From: Acidobacteriota bacterium
Lineage (GTDB): Bacteria > Acidobacteriota > Blastocatellia > RBC074
Length of the DNA: 8,698 nt
Assembly (NCBI GenBank): GCA_013140935.1
Contig: JABFSD010000043.1
Location: 1 to 8,698, forward strand
Reading direction: 5' to 3'
Position numbers and translations under genes: made by a program. Shown one piece after another: positions 1 through 6,565 of this stretch (positions within the stretch are counted from its first letter, which is position 1; each line of letters starts with the position of its first letter). The notes under the pieces were generated by a model. The model was not told where the DNA came from. It saw only the letters and a list, made by a program, of their open reading frames with translations, and searched no databases.

Positions 1-589
1 CCGTGAAGCCGTGCTCTAACCCCGCCGCCACGTTTTCATACCACTCCGTGATGGCTGCTGGTACGCCCGCCGCGTCACCCGCCGTTTGATGACGCAATTC
101 AACACGCTGACCTGCCGCTCGAATCGTACCCGGCTGTGTTGCGCGCATCTGACCGGGATAGCCGTAACCGCGCAGTTGCAACCCCAACCGCCAATCCGCG
201 CCGGTTTGTGGCGTGATTTCAGATCCGCTGGCAGTGAAACGTGCGCGTAACCGCTGTTCTGCGTTTTGAGCTAGGTAAGTGGCGTCACGTTTCATCTGCT
301 CTGCTGATGGAAGACGCGGCGATGTGCTGCGCGCTGCCGTCGCCGGACGCACAATGCGACGCGCCGCCGAGACGGCTGTTTCCAGCGAGGTGTAAAGACC
401 TTGTTGCCGTAAATGCTCAAGAGCAGCGGCTCCCTGTAAATTGGGCAGGGCCGCGTTTGTGACCGCAACTTCGCTGTGCGATTGGCGCCAAATTAGCTGA
501 GACATCAACAGCGCAAGCACAGCGATCAACGTCCATCCGAGTTGTTTGCGATGCCATACAAAGGGGTTCATTTTCTGGTAGTGATTCAT
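1..589 (-). CDS. Exported or membrane-anchored surface protein, N-terminal part only (runs off left edge)
   Basis: An open frame of 196 codons without a stop runs from ATG at 589-587 to the window edge, so the C-terminus is missing. AAGGA (595-599) lies 5 bases upstream of the ATG; a second ATG is codon 7. Residues 1-16 are basic, 17-34 are a hydrophobic helix (LGWTLIAVLALLMSQLIW), and no clear cleavage site follows, so it may be a signal peptide or an anchor. After it come ALPNLQGAAALEHLRQQGLY (48-66 region) and a beta-rich stretch with LRARFTASGSEI, WRLGLQLRGYGY and WYENVAAGLEHGFT. From memory, this arrangement is the N-terminal domain of large secreted Acidobacteriota proteins that continue into FG-GAP/integrin-like or other beta-propeller repeats. 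The repeats themselves would lie outside the window, so that part is inference. It is divergent from the CHAT gene. Reality of the gene: high; family: moderate. Confidence 0.8.
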   Translation of the reverse strand, partial: MNHYQKMNPFVWHRKQLGWTLIAVLALLMSQLIWRQSHSEVAVTNAALPNLQGAAALEHLRQQGLYTSLETAVSAARRIVRPATAARSTSPRLPSAEQMKRDATYLAQNAEQRLRARFTASGSEITPQTGADWRLGLQLRGYGYPGQMRATQPGTIRAAGQRVELRHQTAGDAAGVPAAITEWYENVAAGLEHGFT

Positions 590-880
590 ATGGTTCCTTT
601 CCAAGTGGTTGATGAGATCGGGTGATTGACCGGAGGCTGGCGATGCTGCCTTGTCGGAACGCCCGACTTGGACACACCTTTCCCGACTCCGCGAACGTCT
701 CACTTTCGCCGCGAACGCTGTAAAAAAGAGTTTGCCAACCGCACCGAATGGAGTAATTTCTCGCCGTTCACTCCCTCCATTCCGTTGCTCGTCTAGTGAA
801 ATTGCCGGAAGCTCCGGCGATATTGGCATCTGCAAAAAAAAAATCGGGAGGCCGAGACCTGCCGCCTCTGGAGCAAAACG
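590..880. promoter_or_regulatory. Divergent intergenic control region with paired direct repeats and a hairpin
   Basis: This 291-bp gap separates two divergent genes and must hold both promoters, but I see no convincing -35/-10 pair. It contains CCCGACT at 662-668 and 682-688, and GCGAACG at 691-697 and 711-717; both pairs are spaced exactly 20 bp. TTCGC-C-GCGAA (705-715) is a perfect inverted repeat overlapping the second GCGAACG. GAATGGAG (746-753) is inverted at 775-782. A compact hairpin GCCGGA-AGC-TCCGGC (804-818) is followed by ten A residues (834-843), which is the wrong base for a plus-strand terminator. GGAG (870-873), 7 bases before the ATG at 881, is the CHAT gene's ribosome binding site. 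Short open frames here look like chance. Confidence 0.5.
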
Positions 881-3766
881 ATGGCTTCCCATAAAGCACG
901 GTTGATTGGTTCACTGAGTCTTTGTCTGGTGTTGGCTTTGGTAACGAACGCGCAGCCGACGGCTCCGGCTTCGGTGGCGGAACTGGCTGCGGGGCTGCTG
1001 GCTGCGCCTGACGAAGCGGGACGCGAAGCGTTGCTCACAACCCCTGCCGCATTGGTGAATGAAGCCTTGGCTGATCGGCTCGCCGAATTAGGACGGCAAC
1101 AATATGAACAAAACCAGTTCGATAAGGCGTTGGCGGCCTTTCAACTGTCGCGGCAACTGGCTGAAAAACTGAGCTACGCCAAGGGCGTAGTGACTGCGCT
1201 TACCGGCCTCGGCAATGCGCAATCGGGGCGCAGCGATTTGAAAGCTGCGCTGGCGACTTATACCGAATTGCTGACGCTCGCCGAACGTGATGGCGAGCGT
1301 ACGCAACAAGCGAACGCGCACAGCAATCTTTGCCGAGTCCAGATGTTGCAAGGTGAGTTGGCGCGTGCCGCCGAACATTGCCAAACCGGTTTGCAAATCG
1401 CTGAGGCAGAGCGCAACCAGCGTTTGATAGCTATCATCCTCTCCAACCTGGGCATCGTGGCGCGTCAGCGAGGAGAATATGAACAGGCGCTCGCTTTTTA
1501 TCGCCGGAGCCTGACGCTGGCTGAGGCGTTGGGAGATAAAACGCTGGTGGGCCGCTTGCTCAACAACCTCGGCGTAGCCTATCGCGCGCTGGGCAACGAG
1601 ACGGCGGCGTTGCGCTATTACCAACAAAGCCTGCTTTATGCCGAGGCCGCCGGAAATCAGTTGGGCGTGGCCAGTACGCTCGGCAACATCAGTATGATTC
1701 AACGTGCGCTGGGCAATTACGCGCAAGCGTTGGGATTGAGCCAGCGAGCGTTGGCGATGGCCGAAAAGCTCGGCGATAAATTCACCATCAGCCAGGCGTT
1801 GCTGGAAATCGGTTCAACGCAGCGGGTGTTGGGGAATTACGAACAGGCATTGCCCATCACCTTGCGCAGCGTTGCGCTCGCCGAAGAAACCGGCAATCAG
1901 TTACAAACGGCGATCACCTGGGTCAGCGTCGGCGATTGTTATTGGTACTTAAACCGAATGGACGAAGCACGCACGGCTTATGAACGTGCGTTGTCGTTAG
2001 CTGAGACCGTCAATTCTCCCTTCACCATCACCGTAACACAGGCCAAGCTCGCGCATTATTACTTGCGGAAAGAGGACTATCAGATGGCGCTGAAACTGTC
2101 TGAAGCCGCCGTTGCGCGTGACCGGCAAACGGGTGCGCGGCAAAATTTGTGGTTGTCGCTGTTGCGCGCGGGCGTCGCAGCACGCTTGCTGAATCAACCC
2201 GCCGAAGCGCGTCGCTATTTTGACGAATCCATCAGCGTGATCGAAGTCGCGCAACTCGAACTGGCTGCCAGCGAACGCAATCAGGCGACGTATTGGGAAA
2301 GCCGTCTTGATCCTTATCGCAACCTGACGGCCATGCTGGTGTTGCAAGGCCAACCAGTCGAAGCCTGGCAATACGTCGAACGCGCCAAAGCCCGCGTGCT
2401 GTTAGACACGCTCAATGCGGGCAAAATCAATCTGGCGAAATCCCTCACGCCCGCCGAACAGCAACAAGAGCGCCAATACAAAGACGCACTCACCGTCGCC
2501 AACACACGCATGAATCGCGCCGCGCAAAACGCGCAAACCACTGCGGCACAACGCGCCGAATTGATCACCGCCCGCGAAAGCGCACGCTTGGATTACGAAG
2601 CCTTTCAAACGCAGCTTTACGCCGCGCATCCCGAATTGCGCATCCAGCGCGGGCAAGCTCCGCTGATTCAACTGCCGGAACTCAGCCAATTGCTGGATGG
2701 GCAAAGCGCTGCGCTGGAATTCAGCATCCTCAATGAAGCGACGTATCTGTTCGTCATTACACGCACGCCGCAAGCCGCACAGCCCGAAGTGCGCAGCTAT
2801 GTGTTGCCGCTCAAACGGGATGAACTCGAACGGCAAGTGTCAGCCTTTCGCCGCCAACTGGCTGACCGCGACGTGACGTTTCGCTCGGCGGCCAAACAAC
2901 TTTACGACCTGTTGCTCAAACCCGCGCAAGCCCAACTCGCGGGCAAAACTCAACTCATCATCGTACCCGACGGCAAGTTGTGGGAGCTTCCGTTTCAGGC
3001 GCTCGTCACGCCCAAGAATCAATACCTGATCGAAACCGCCGCCGTGTCTTATGCGCCTTCGCTGACCGTGCTGCGCGAGATGCAAGCCGCACGCGCGCGG
3101 CGGGGCAAGCCTTCAGGCGAATTGCTGGCCTTCGGCAATCCCGCTTTCGGAGGGGAAACCGTCAAGCGCATCGAGTTGGCTTACCGCGACGCGAAGCTCC
3201 AGCCGCTGCCCGAAGCCGAAGCAGAAGTGAAAGCACTGGGTCAGTTGTATGGCGCAGGCAGCAAGGTTTACACGAATGCCGCTGCGCGCGAAGACCGTCT
3301 GAAAGCCGAAGCCGCACAGGCAGGCGTTTTGCACATCGCTACGCACGGCGTGCTAAACGACGCTGCGCCGCTGTATTCACATCTGGCATTGGCTGCGAAC
3401 GATGAAAAGGAAGACGGCTTATTGGAAGCGTGGGAGTTGATGCAGATGGATTTGAAAGCCGATCTCGCTGTGTTGTCGGCTTGCGAGACCGCGCGTGGAC
3501 GCATCGGCGCGGGCGAAGGAGTAATCGGTTTGTCGTGGGCTTTATTTGTAGCAGGCGTGCCCTCGACGTTAGTGAGTCAGTGGAAGGTGGAATCGTCGAG
3601 TACGCGCGATTTGATGCTGGGCTTTCATCGCGGCTTACGGAACAAGTCGCGTCCGCTCACGAAAGCCGAAGCCTTGCGCCAAGCGGTGTTGTCGCTACTG
3701 AAAAGTCCGCGCACGGATCATCCGTTTTATTGGGCAGGCTTCGTGCTGGTAGGCGATGGGCGGTGA
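881..3766 (+). CDS. Exported TPR-CHAT protein (caspase-like peptidase domain)
   Basis: The 961-residue product begins with a Sec signal peptide (K5/R7, hydrophobic 8-21, likely cut after TNA24). Ten tandem 40-residue TPRs fill about 63-462 with no gaps. They are of the kinesin-light-chain-like type with LGNYEQAL...ALAE..GD. A linker follows (ERAKARVLLDTL), then a Gln/Glu-rich, probably coiled-coil helix at about 523-587, then the CHAT region at about 605-961. The CHAT motifs are HIATHG, with His822 the likely catalytic histidine, and LSACETARG with Cys868. The C-terminus HPFYWAGFVLVGDGR is also typical. CHAT is a clan CD cysteine peptidase fold related to caspases and separases, so proteolysis is possible, but the substrate is unknown. 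GGAG precedes the chosen ATG by 7 bases, and only this start gives a clean signal peptide. The gene stands alone on its strand, divergent from the left-edge gene and convergent with the next. Its extracytoplasmic location is predicted, not shown. Confidence 0.95.
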   Translation: MASHKARLIGSLSLCLVLALVTNAQPTAPASVAELAAGLLAAPDEAGREALLTTPAALVNEALADRLAELGRQQYEQNQFDKALAAFQLSRQLAEKLSYAKGVVTALTGLGNAQSGRSDLKAALATYTELLTLAERDGERTQQANAHSNLCRVQMLQGELARAAEHCQTGLQIAEAERNQRLIAIILSNLGIVARQRGEYEQALAFYRRSLTLAEALGDKTLVGRLLNNLGVAYRALGNETAALRYYQQSLLYAEAAGNQLGVASTLGNISMIQRALGNYAQALGLSQRALAMAEKLGDKFTISQALLEIGSTQRVLGNYEQALPITLRSVALAEETGNQLQTAITWVSVGDCYWYLNRMDEARTAYERALSLAETVNSPFTITVTQAKLAHYYLRKEDYQMALKLSEAAVARDRQTGARQNLWLSLLRAGVAARLLNQPAEARRYFDESISVIEVAQLELAASERNQATYWESRLDPYRNLTAMLVLQGQPVEAWQYVERAKARVLLDTLNAGKINLAKSLTPAEQQQERQYKDALTVANTRMNRAAQNAQTTAAQRAELITARESARLDYEAFQTQLYAAHPELRIQRGQAPLIQLPELSQLLDGQSAALEFSILNEATYLFVITRTPQAAQPEVRSYVLPLKRDELERQVSAFRRQLADRDVTFRSAAKQLYDLLLKPAQAQLAGKTQLIIVPDGKLWELPFQALVTPKNQYLIETAAVSYAPSLTVLREMQAARARRGKPSGELLAFGNPAFGGETVKRIELAYRDAKLQPLPEAEAEVKALGQLYGAGSKVYTNAAAREDRLKAEAAQAGVLHIATHGVLNDAAPLYSHLALAANDEKEDGLLEAWELMQMDLKADLAVLSACETARGRIGAGEGVIGLSWALFVAGVPSTLVSQWKVESSSTRDLMLGFHRGLRNKSRPLTKAEALRQAVLSLLKSPRTDHPFYWAGFVLVGDGR
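1067..2266 (+). repeat. Ten gapless 40-residue (120-bp) TPR units
   Basis: Residues 63-462 of the CHAT protein divide into ten consecutive 40-residue units without insertion or deletion. Common positions are L-x-x-L-G near unit residue 5-9, a Gly or Asn followed by two to three residues and A-L/A-A near 16-22, and a hydrophobic-A-E near 30-33, then GD/GN turns in units 4-7. Units 1, 9 and 10 are the most diverged. The repeats have diverged at DNA level, so this is an old protein repeat rather than a recent tandem duplication. The array should form a right-handed superhelix that binds a partner or substrate. Confidence 0.85.
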
Positions 3767-3793
3767 TTCGAAGATTCGCCTATGGCAGTTTTT
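3750..3793 (+). terminator. Possible weak terminator spanning both convergent stops
   Basis: TAGGCGA (3750-3756) and TCGCCTA (3776-3782) are perfect inverted repeats around a 19-base loop. The plus strand then has TTTTT at 3789-3793. The element covers the CHAT stop (3764-3766) and the stop of the opposing gene (3780-3782). The long loop and the 6-base gap before the T run make it a weak candidate. No better terminator is visible in the 13-bp space between the two genes. Confidence 0.3.
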
Positions 3794-4457
3794 GAGCGGA
3801 GACGACTTTCAGCTTGCCCCCTATGCGTTGTTGCGTGACGGCTTTCAAACCTTCGCGGGTTGATTGAATCAGTTCACGTTTGACGAGCAGCAGATGGCCG
3901 TTGGCGATTTTATAGGTCTCGCTCAACGTACCCGCACGCGGCGTGGCTTGAGGGAATTGCGAGACGACCAATTCCTGCGTAGCGACATTGGCTTCGATGC
4001 CGTTGTGCGTAAGGCGCGCGAGTTCGCGGGTGAGCGGGCTGGTGACGTAACGTTGCGTCCTGGGGTCGTAAAGCCAGAAATTCAACCTGCCCCATTTCGC
4101 ACCGGCTTCGGCCACGGCAGCGAGGTCGAGATAACCGTCGAAATTCGCGTCCATCACCGTGAACAGTTGCGTGAAGCTGGCGGCGTCCAACGAGGTTCGC
4201 AAGGAAAGGGTTTGTGAAGACGCCGCGTGGTCTGCGGTGATTTCGATGTGTCCGAGGCCGCGTGCGACCGACAGCCGCAAGTGAACGGGCGACCGGCTCG
4301 GATTGATTTGCAACCGGAAGGCGTTCTCGTTGGCGGTGGCGCGACGGCCTGCGGTGAAATCGGCGGCGGTGAGTGCCTTGCGTTCAGCGGCGGTCTGGCC
4401 GTGCGCGGCGGCAACCGCAGCGCAGCCGACGATGATGAGAAAAATAAGTTTACGCAT
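3780..4457 (-). CDS. Small exported protein with DxNxDG calcium-type loop (XAC2610-like)
   Basis: The product has 225 residues. GAGGTG (4462-4467) lies 4 bases before the ATG. The N-terminus (MRKLIFLIIVGCAAVAAAHG) is a signal peptide. Cleavage near AHG-Q21 is most likely, but IVGC12 also fits a lipobox, so a lipoprotein with a very short hydrophobic core is the alternative. The middle carries VMDANFDGYLDL, with D103, N105, D107, G108 and D111 set as in EF-hand-like or FG-GAP calcium loops, followed by a WGRLNFWLYDPRTQRYV stretch. From memory this pair (DxNxDGYxDL plus a Y/W-rich 'YDP...' strand) is the core of XAC2610-related proteins, secreted proteins of unknown function. The C-terminal third (SETYKIANGHLLLVKRELIQ...) reads as further beta strands. 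It is the last minus-strand gene and is convergent with the CHAT gene. Family assignment is tentative; export is well supported. Confidence 0.88.
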   Translation of the reverse strand: MRKLIFLIIVGCAAVAAAHGQTAAERKALTAADFTAGRRATANENAFRLQINPSRSPVHLRLSVARGLGHIEITADHAASSQTLSLRTSLDAASFTQLFTVMDANFDGYLDLAAVAEAGAKWGRLNFWLYDPRTQRYVTSPLTRELARLTHNGIEANVATQELVVSQFPQATPRAGTLSETYKIANGHLLLVKRELIQSTREGLKAVTQQRIGGKLKVVSAQKLP

Positions 4458-4555
4458 AGCTCACCTCAATATGTTTTTAGTCAGTCGTAACCTAACCCGG
4501 ACAAGCCGGAACCAAACAGGGGTAATTTTTGAAAAGTTGGACGACTTACAAATTG

Positions 4556-4588
4556 CGCTGAAACCCGCTCTGGGAGCGGCTTTCAGCG
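4556..4588 (-). terminator. Strong 15-bp hairpin, second of two after the 4640-5035 gene
   Basis: CGCTGAAACCCGCTC (4556-4570) and GAGCGGCTTTCAGCG (4574-4588) pair over 15 positions with one mismatch and a three-base loop. It lies 51 bases beyond the stop of the upstream minus-strand gene. On the minus strand it is followed only by CAATTTG, so a U-tract is nearly absent. It may act as a pause, RNA 3'-end protection or backup terminator. It could also be part of the leader of the 3780-4457 gene, whose start is 98 bases further on. Confidence 0.5.
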
Positions 4589-4591
4589 ATT

Positions 4592-4620
4592 CGTCAAAAA
4601 TATCTTGCCAGAAATGGCAA
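4592..4620 (-). terminator. Intrinsic terminator candidate for the 4640-5035 gene
   Basis: Read on the minus strand, TTGCCA-TTTC-TGGCAA (4620-4605) forms a 6-bp stem with a four-base loop, followed by GATATTTTTG, whose T run is at 4596-4600. It starts 19 bases after the stop codon of the upstream gene. The stem is short with three G:C pairs, so termination may be partial; the stronger hairpin at 4556-4588 comes next. Confidence 0.5.
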
Positions 4621-4639
4621 CAATTTCATGACGAAGTAT

Positions 4640-5035
4640 CTAACAGCTACTTTCGTTGCAGACGCGCTTGACCAGAATGAGCGTCAAGATAACGGCGGCG
4701 GCGATGCCTGCGCCGATGGCGAGTTTGGCTCCGGTCGAGAGGTGGTTGCCTTTGACCTGCGCCACCGATGGAAAAGCAACCACGGCTGCCTCTCCCGTTT
4801 TTGCACTGATGAGGGTGAAGCTTTCCGCGCCGATTTCACTGACATAACCCGCCAGCTTCGTCTTGTCGCGTAACTTGAGTTCAACGCGCGCATCAGGCCC
4901 CGTGCCGAATTTCAACAAACCGGTTCGGACTTTCTCAGCGGCTTGCGTTTCTTTCTCGCCTTTGGTTTTGGCGAAGGCCGCGCTGGTTTGCAACAACAAA
5001 ACCATCAATGTGAGCGATATGATTTTTTTGAACAT
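4640..5035 (-). CDS. Small exported protein with C-terminal membrane helix, function unknown
   Basis: I chose the ATG at 5035-5033 because AGGAGG (5040-5045) sits 4 bases upstream and the product then starts with a clean signal peptide (FKK, LTLMVLLL, likely cut after AFA22). The frame is open for 16 more codons upstream, but these form no sensible N-terminus. The mature part of the 131-residue protein has a short helix (about 23-45), then a beta-rich segment (RVELKLRDKTKLAGYVSEIG...SFTLISAKTGEAAVVAFPSVAQVKG, about 50-95). This resembles small Sm-like or SH3-like barrels of the 'DGTKLKGYI' type. It ends in a glycine/alanine-rich transmembrane helix (about 99-120) and a short tail RVCNESSC with two cysteines. 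I recall similar small proteins being frequent in Acidobacteriota, without known function. Topology would be signal peptide, periplasmic barrel, then membrane anchor. The Sm-like reading is a guess. Confidence 0.85.
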   Translation of the reverse strand: MFKKIISLTLMVLLLQTSAAFAKTKGEKETQAAEKVRTGLLKFGTGPDARVELKLRDKTKLAGYVSEIGAESFTLISAKTGEAAVVAFPSVAQVKGNHLSTGAKLAIGAGIAAAVILTLILVKRVCNESSC

Positions 5036-5070
5036 GGAACCTCCTGGGTTTCTGTGAAAGGACAAAGGGT

Positions 5071-5119
5071 GAAGTTGGCTCAAGGCAACTTCGGCAGCGG
5101 CTTGATTGCGCTGCCGAAG
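5071..5119 (-). terminator. Overlapping hairpins after the propeller gene (terminator or attenuator)
   Basis: CTTCGGCAGCG (5089-5099) and CGCTGCCGAAG (5109-5119) are a perfect 11-bp inverted repeat with a nine-base loop, starting 24 bases after the stop of the propeller gene. GAAGTTG (5071-5077) and CAACTTC (5086-5092) form a second perfect 7-bp inverted repeat. The two share bases 5089-5092, so both cannot be fully formed in the same RNA. There is no U-tract directly after either, only CCCTTTGTCCTTTC downstream. The element lies 35 bases before the ATG of the next gene, inside its leader. Confidence 0.45.
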
Positions 5120-5143
5120 CCGCCTTTGCGACCAGCGAGTTTA

Positions 5144-6565
5144 CTACTTGGAAATTTTTGCCACGAAGGCATCGTTGCCTAAAGGCGGGCCGTTGCCGTT
5201 AAAGGTCAAATCCGGGCCGTTGAGTACGGGGAAAGCGTCTGATTGCGTAGAGGTCGTGCGGCCTACGATAAAGGCTTCCGCGTCAGCGAGCGTCTTATCC
5301 GTAGCGATGCCCCAGGCGTAATCATCCAGTTTCCCGCCCAGATAGCCGCAATTAAAAATCTTGCCGTCCGCACGGAGCTTGGCGACAAAGGCATCGCCGT
5401 TTCCGTTGTAAGTCAGGTCAGGCCCGTCTGTGACGGGAAAGGTCAGTTCATTGGAACCGGTGTAACCAGCGATATAAACGTTGTCACTCGCATCCAGACT
5501 GATGGCGATGCCGCTGTCAGATTGATTGCCGCCAAAATAACCAGAGAGCGACAGGTTGCCATCGGGCCTGACACGGGCAATGAAAGCGTCGCCCGCGCCG
5601 TTGTAACTCGCGTCAACCGAGCCGCCGATGATCGGCAAGTTGGTGGAATTCGTCGTGCCCGTGACATAAGCCTCGCCCGTGGCAGTGACAGCCAGCCCGC
5701 TGACATCGTCATCGCCGCTGCCACCGAGATAACCGCAATACTCCAGCGTATCGCCTTTCGCATTGACGCGCGCGACAAAGCCGTCCTGGCTGCCGTTGAA
5801 GGTCAAATCAGGCCCGATCTTCACCGGGAACGAAGCGTGATCCGATTGGGTGAAACCGCCGATATAAGCATTTCCTTTTTCATCCACATCAATGCTGGTA
5901 CCCACGTCCCACTGGTGGCCGCCGATAAAGCCGCCAGCCAGCACGCCCGCGCCGCCGTCTTTGATCTTGATCGCAAAGGCGTCTGTCAGGCCAGCTTGAT
6001 AAGACCAATTCCAACTGGTTTGGACACCCATTTCGTTCAGCAAATCTTTGGAATCGGTCGAGCCGACGACATACGCCTCAAAGTCGCTGTTGACCGCCAC
6101 GTCGTTTGCCGTGTCCGAATTCGCGCCGCCGCCGATGTAGCCGCAATATTCCAGCTTGGTTCCGTCGGCACTCACGCGCGCGATGAAACCGTCTTGCCCG
6201 CCGCTCTTATAAAGTTTCGGTCCGACATTGAGCGGGAACTTTGTCGAGGCAGTTTGCCCTACGACATACGCTCGGCCTTTGCTATCTACGGTAATGCCAT
6301 AGCCCGAATCCGATTTATCGCCGCCAATGTAGCCGCAATAAACCAGCTTTCCCTCTTTGTTCACTTTCGCCACAAAAGCGTCAAAGCAGTTATTGCAAAC
6401 ATTGTCGGTTTGAAAATTCAGTTCAGGCCCAACTTTGACGGGGAAAGGATTGAGGACGCCTTTGGCGGGAGAATTGGTAAAGCCCGTCACGTAAGCATTG
6501 CCTTCTTTGTCCACGGCGATGTCGGTGCCGATGTCGGTGCCGCTGCCGCCGATGTAACCGCAATA
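5144..6565 (-). repeat. Seven SBBP repeat units
   Basis: The units have lengths of 75, 64, 70, 66, 64, 65 and 69 residues. The start of each unit is recognisable at DNA level: on the plus strand, variants of 'ccgccgatgtagccgcaata' recur near 6547, 6331, 6130 and 5722. The first unit carries an insertion with CNNC (321-324) and the third an aromatic insertion TSWNWSYQAG. Units 1, 2, 3, 5 and 7 have Cys at the second position (266, 341, 405, 541, 670); units 4 and 6 have Gly or Ser there. Confidence 0.85.

Larger units (their letters stand above)
4458..4639. other. 182-bp spacer with tandem hairpins, no gene
   Basis: This spacer separates two co-directional minus-strand genes. It holds the two hairpins listed separately and the ribosome binding site of the 3780-4457 gene at its left end. 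I see no convincing promoter pair in the 98 bases between the strong hairpin and that gene, although a promoter there is expected if the hairpins terminate transcription. Overlapping plus-strand frames have no binding site and no protein-like composition. Confidence 0.5.

Noticed and set aside
804..843. Hairpin plus A10 as a rho-independent terminator
   Set aside because: The homopolymer follows the stem as A on the plus strand and precedes it as T on the minus strand, so neither strand has stem then U-tract.
417..905. Small open frames on both strands across the divergent region (417-677 minus, 651-905 plus)
   Set aside because: One is a frame-shifted shadow of the left-edge gene; the other has no binding site and overlaps the CHAT gene start.
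1088..1726. Minus-strand open frame of 212 codons inside the CHAT gene
   Set aside because: Antisense to a well-supported TPR array; composition rich in Gln/Arg as expected for a shadow of that codon usage.
881..3766. CHAT protein as part of a known gasdermin or type III-E CRISPR defence system
   Set aside because: No gasdermin-like gene, CRISPR array or cas gene is present, and the protein carries a signal peptide.
5036..5083. In-frame upstream extension of the small membrane-protein gene (16 codons)
   Set aside because: The extension has no ribosome binding site and contains the AGGAGG that serves the downstream ATG; the shorter form begins with a clean signal peptide.
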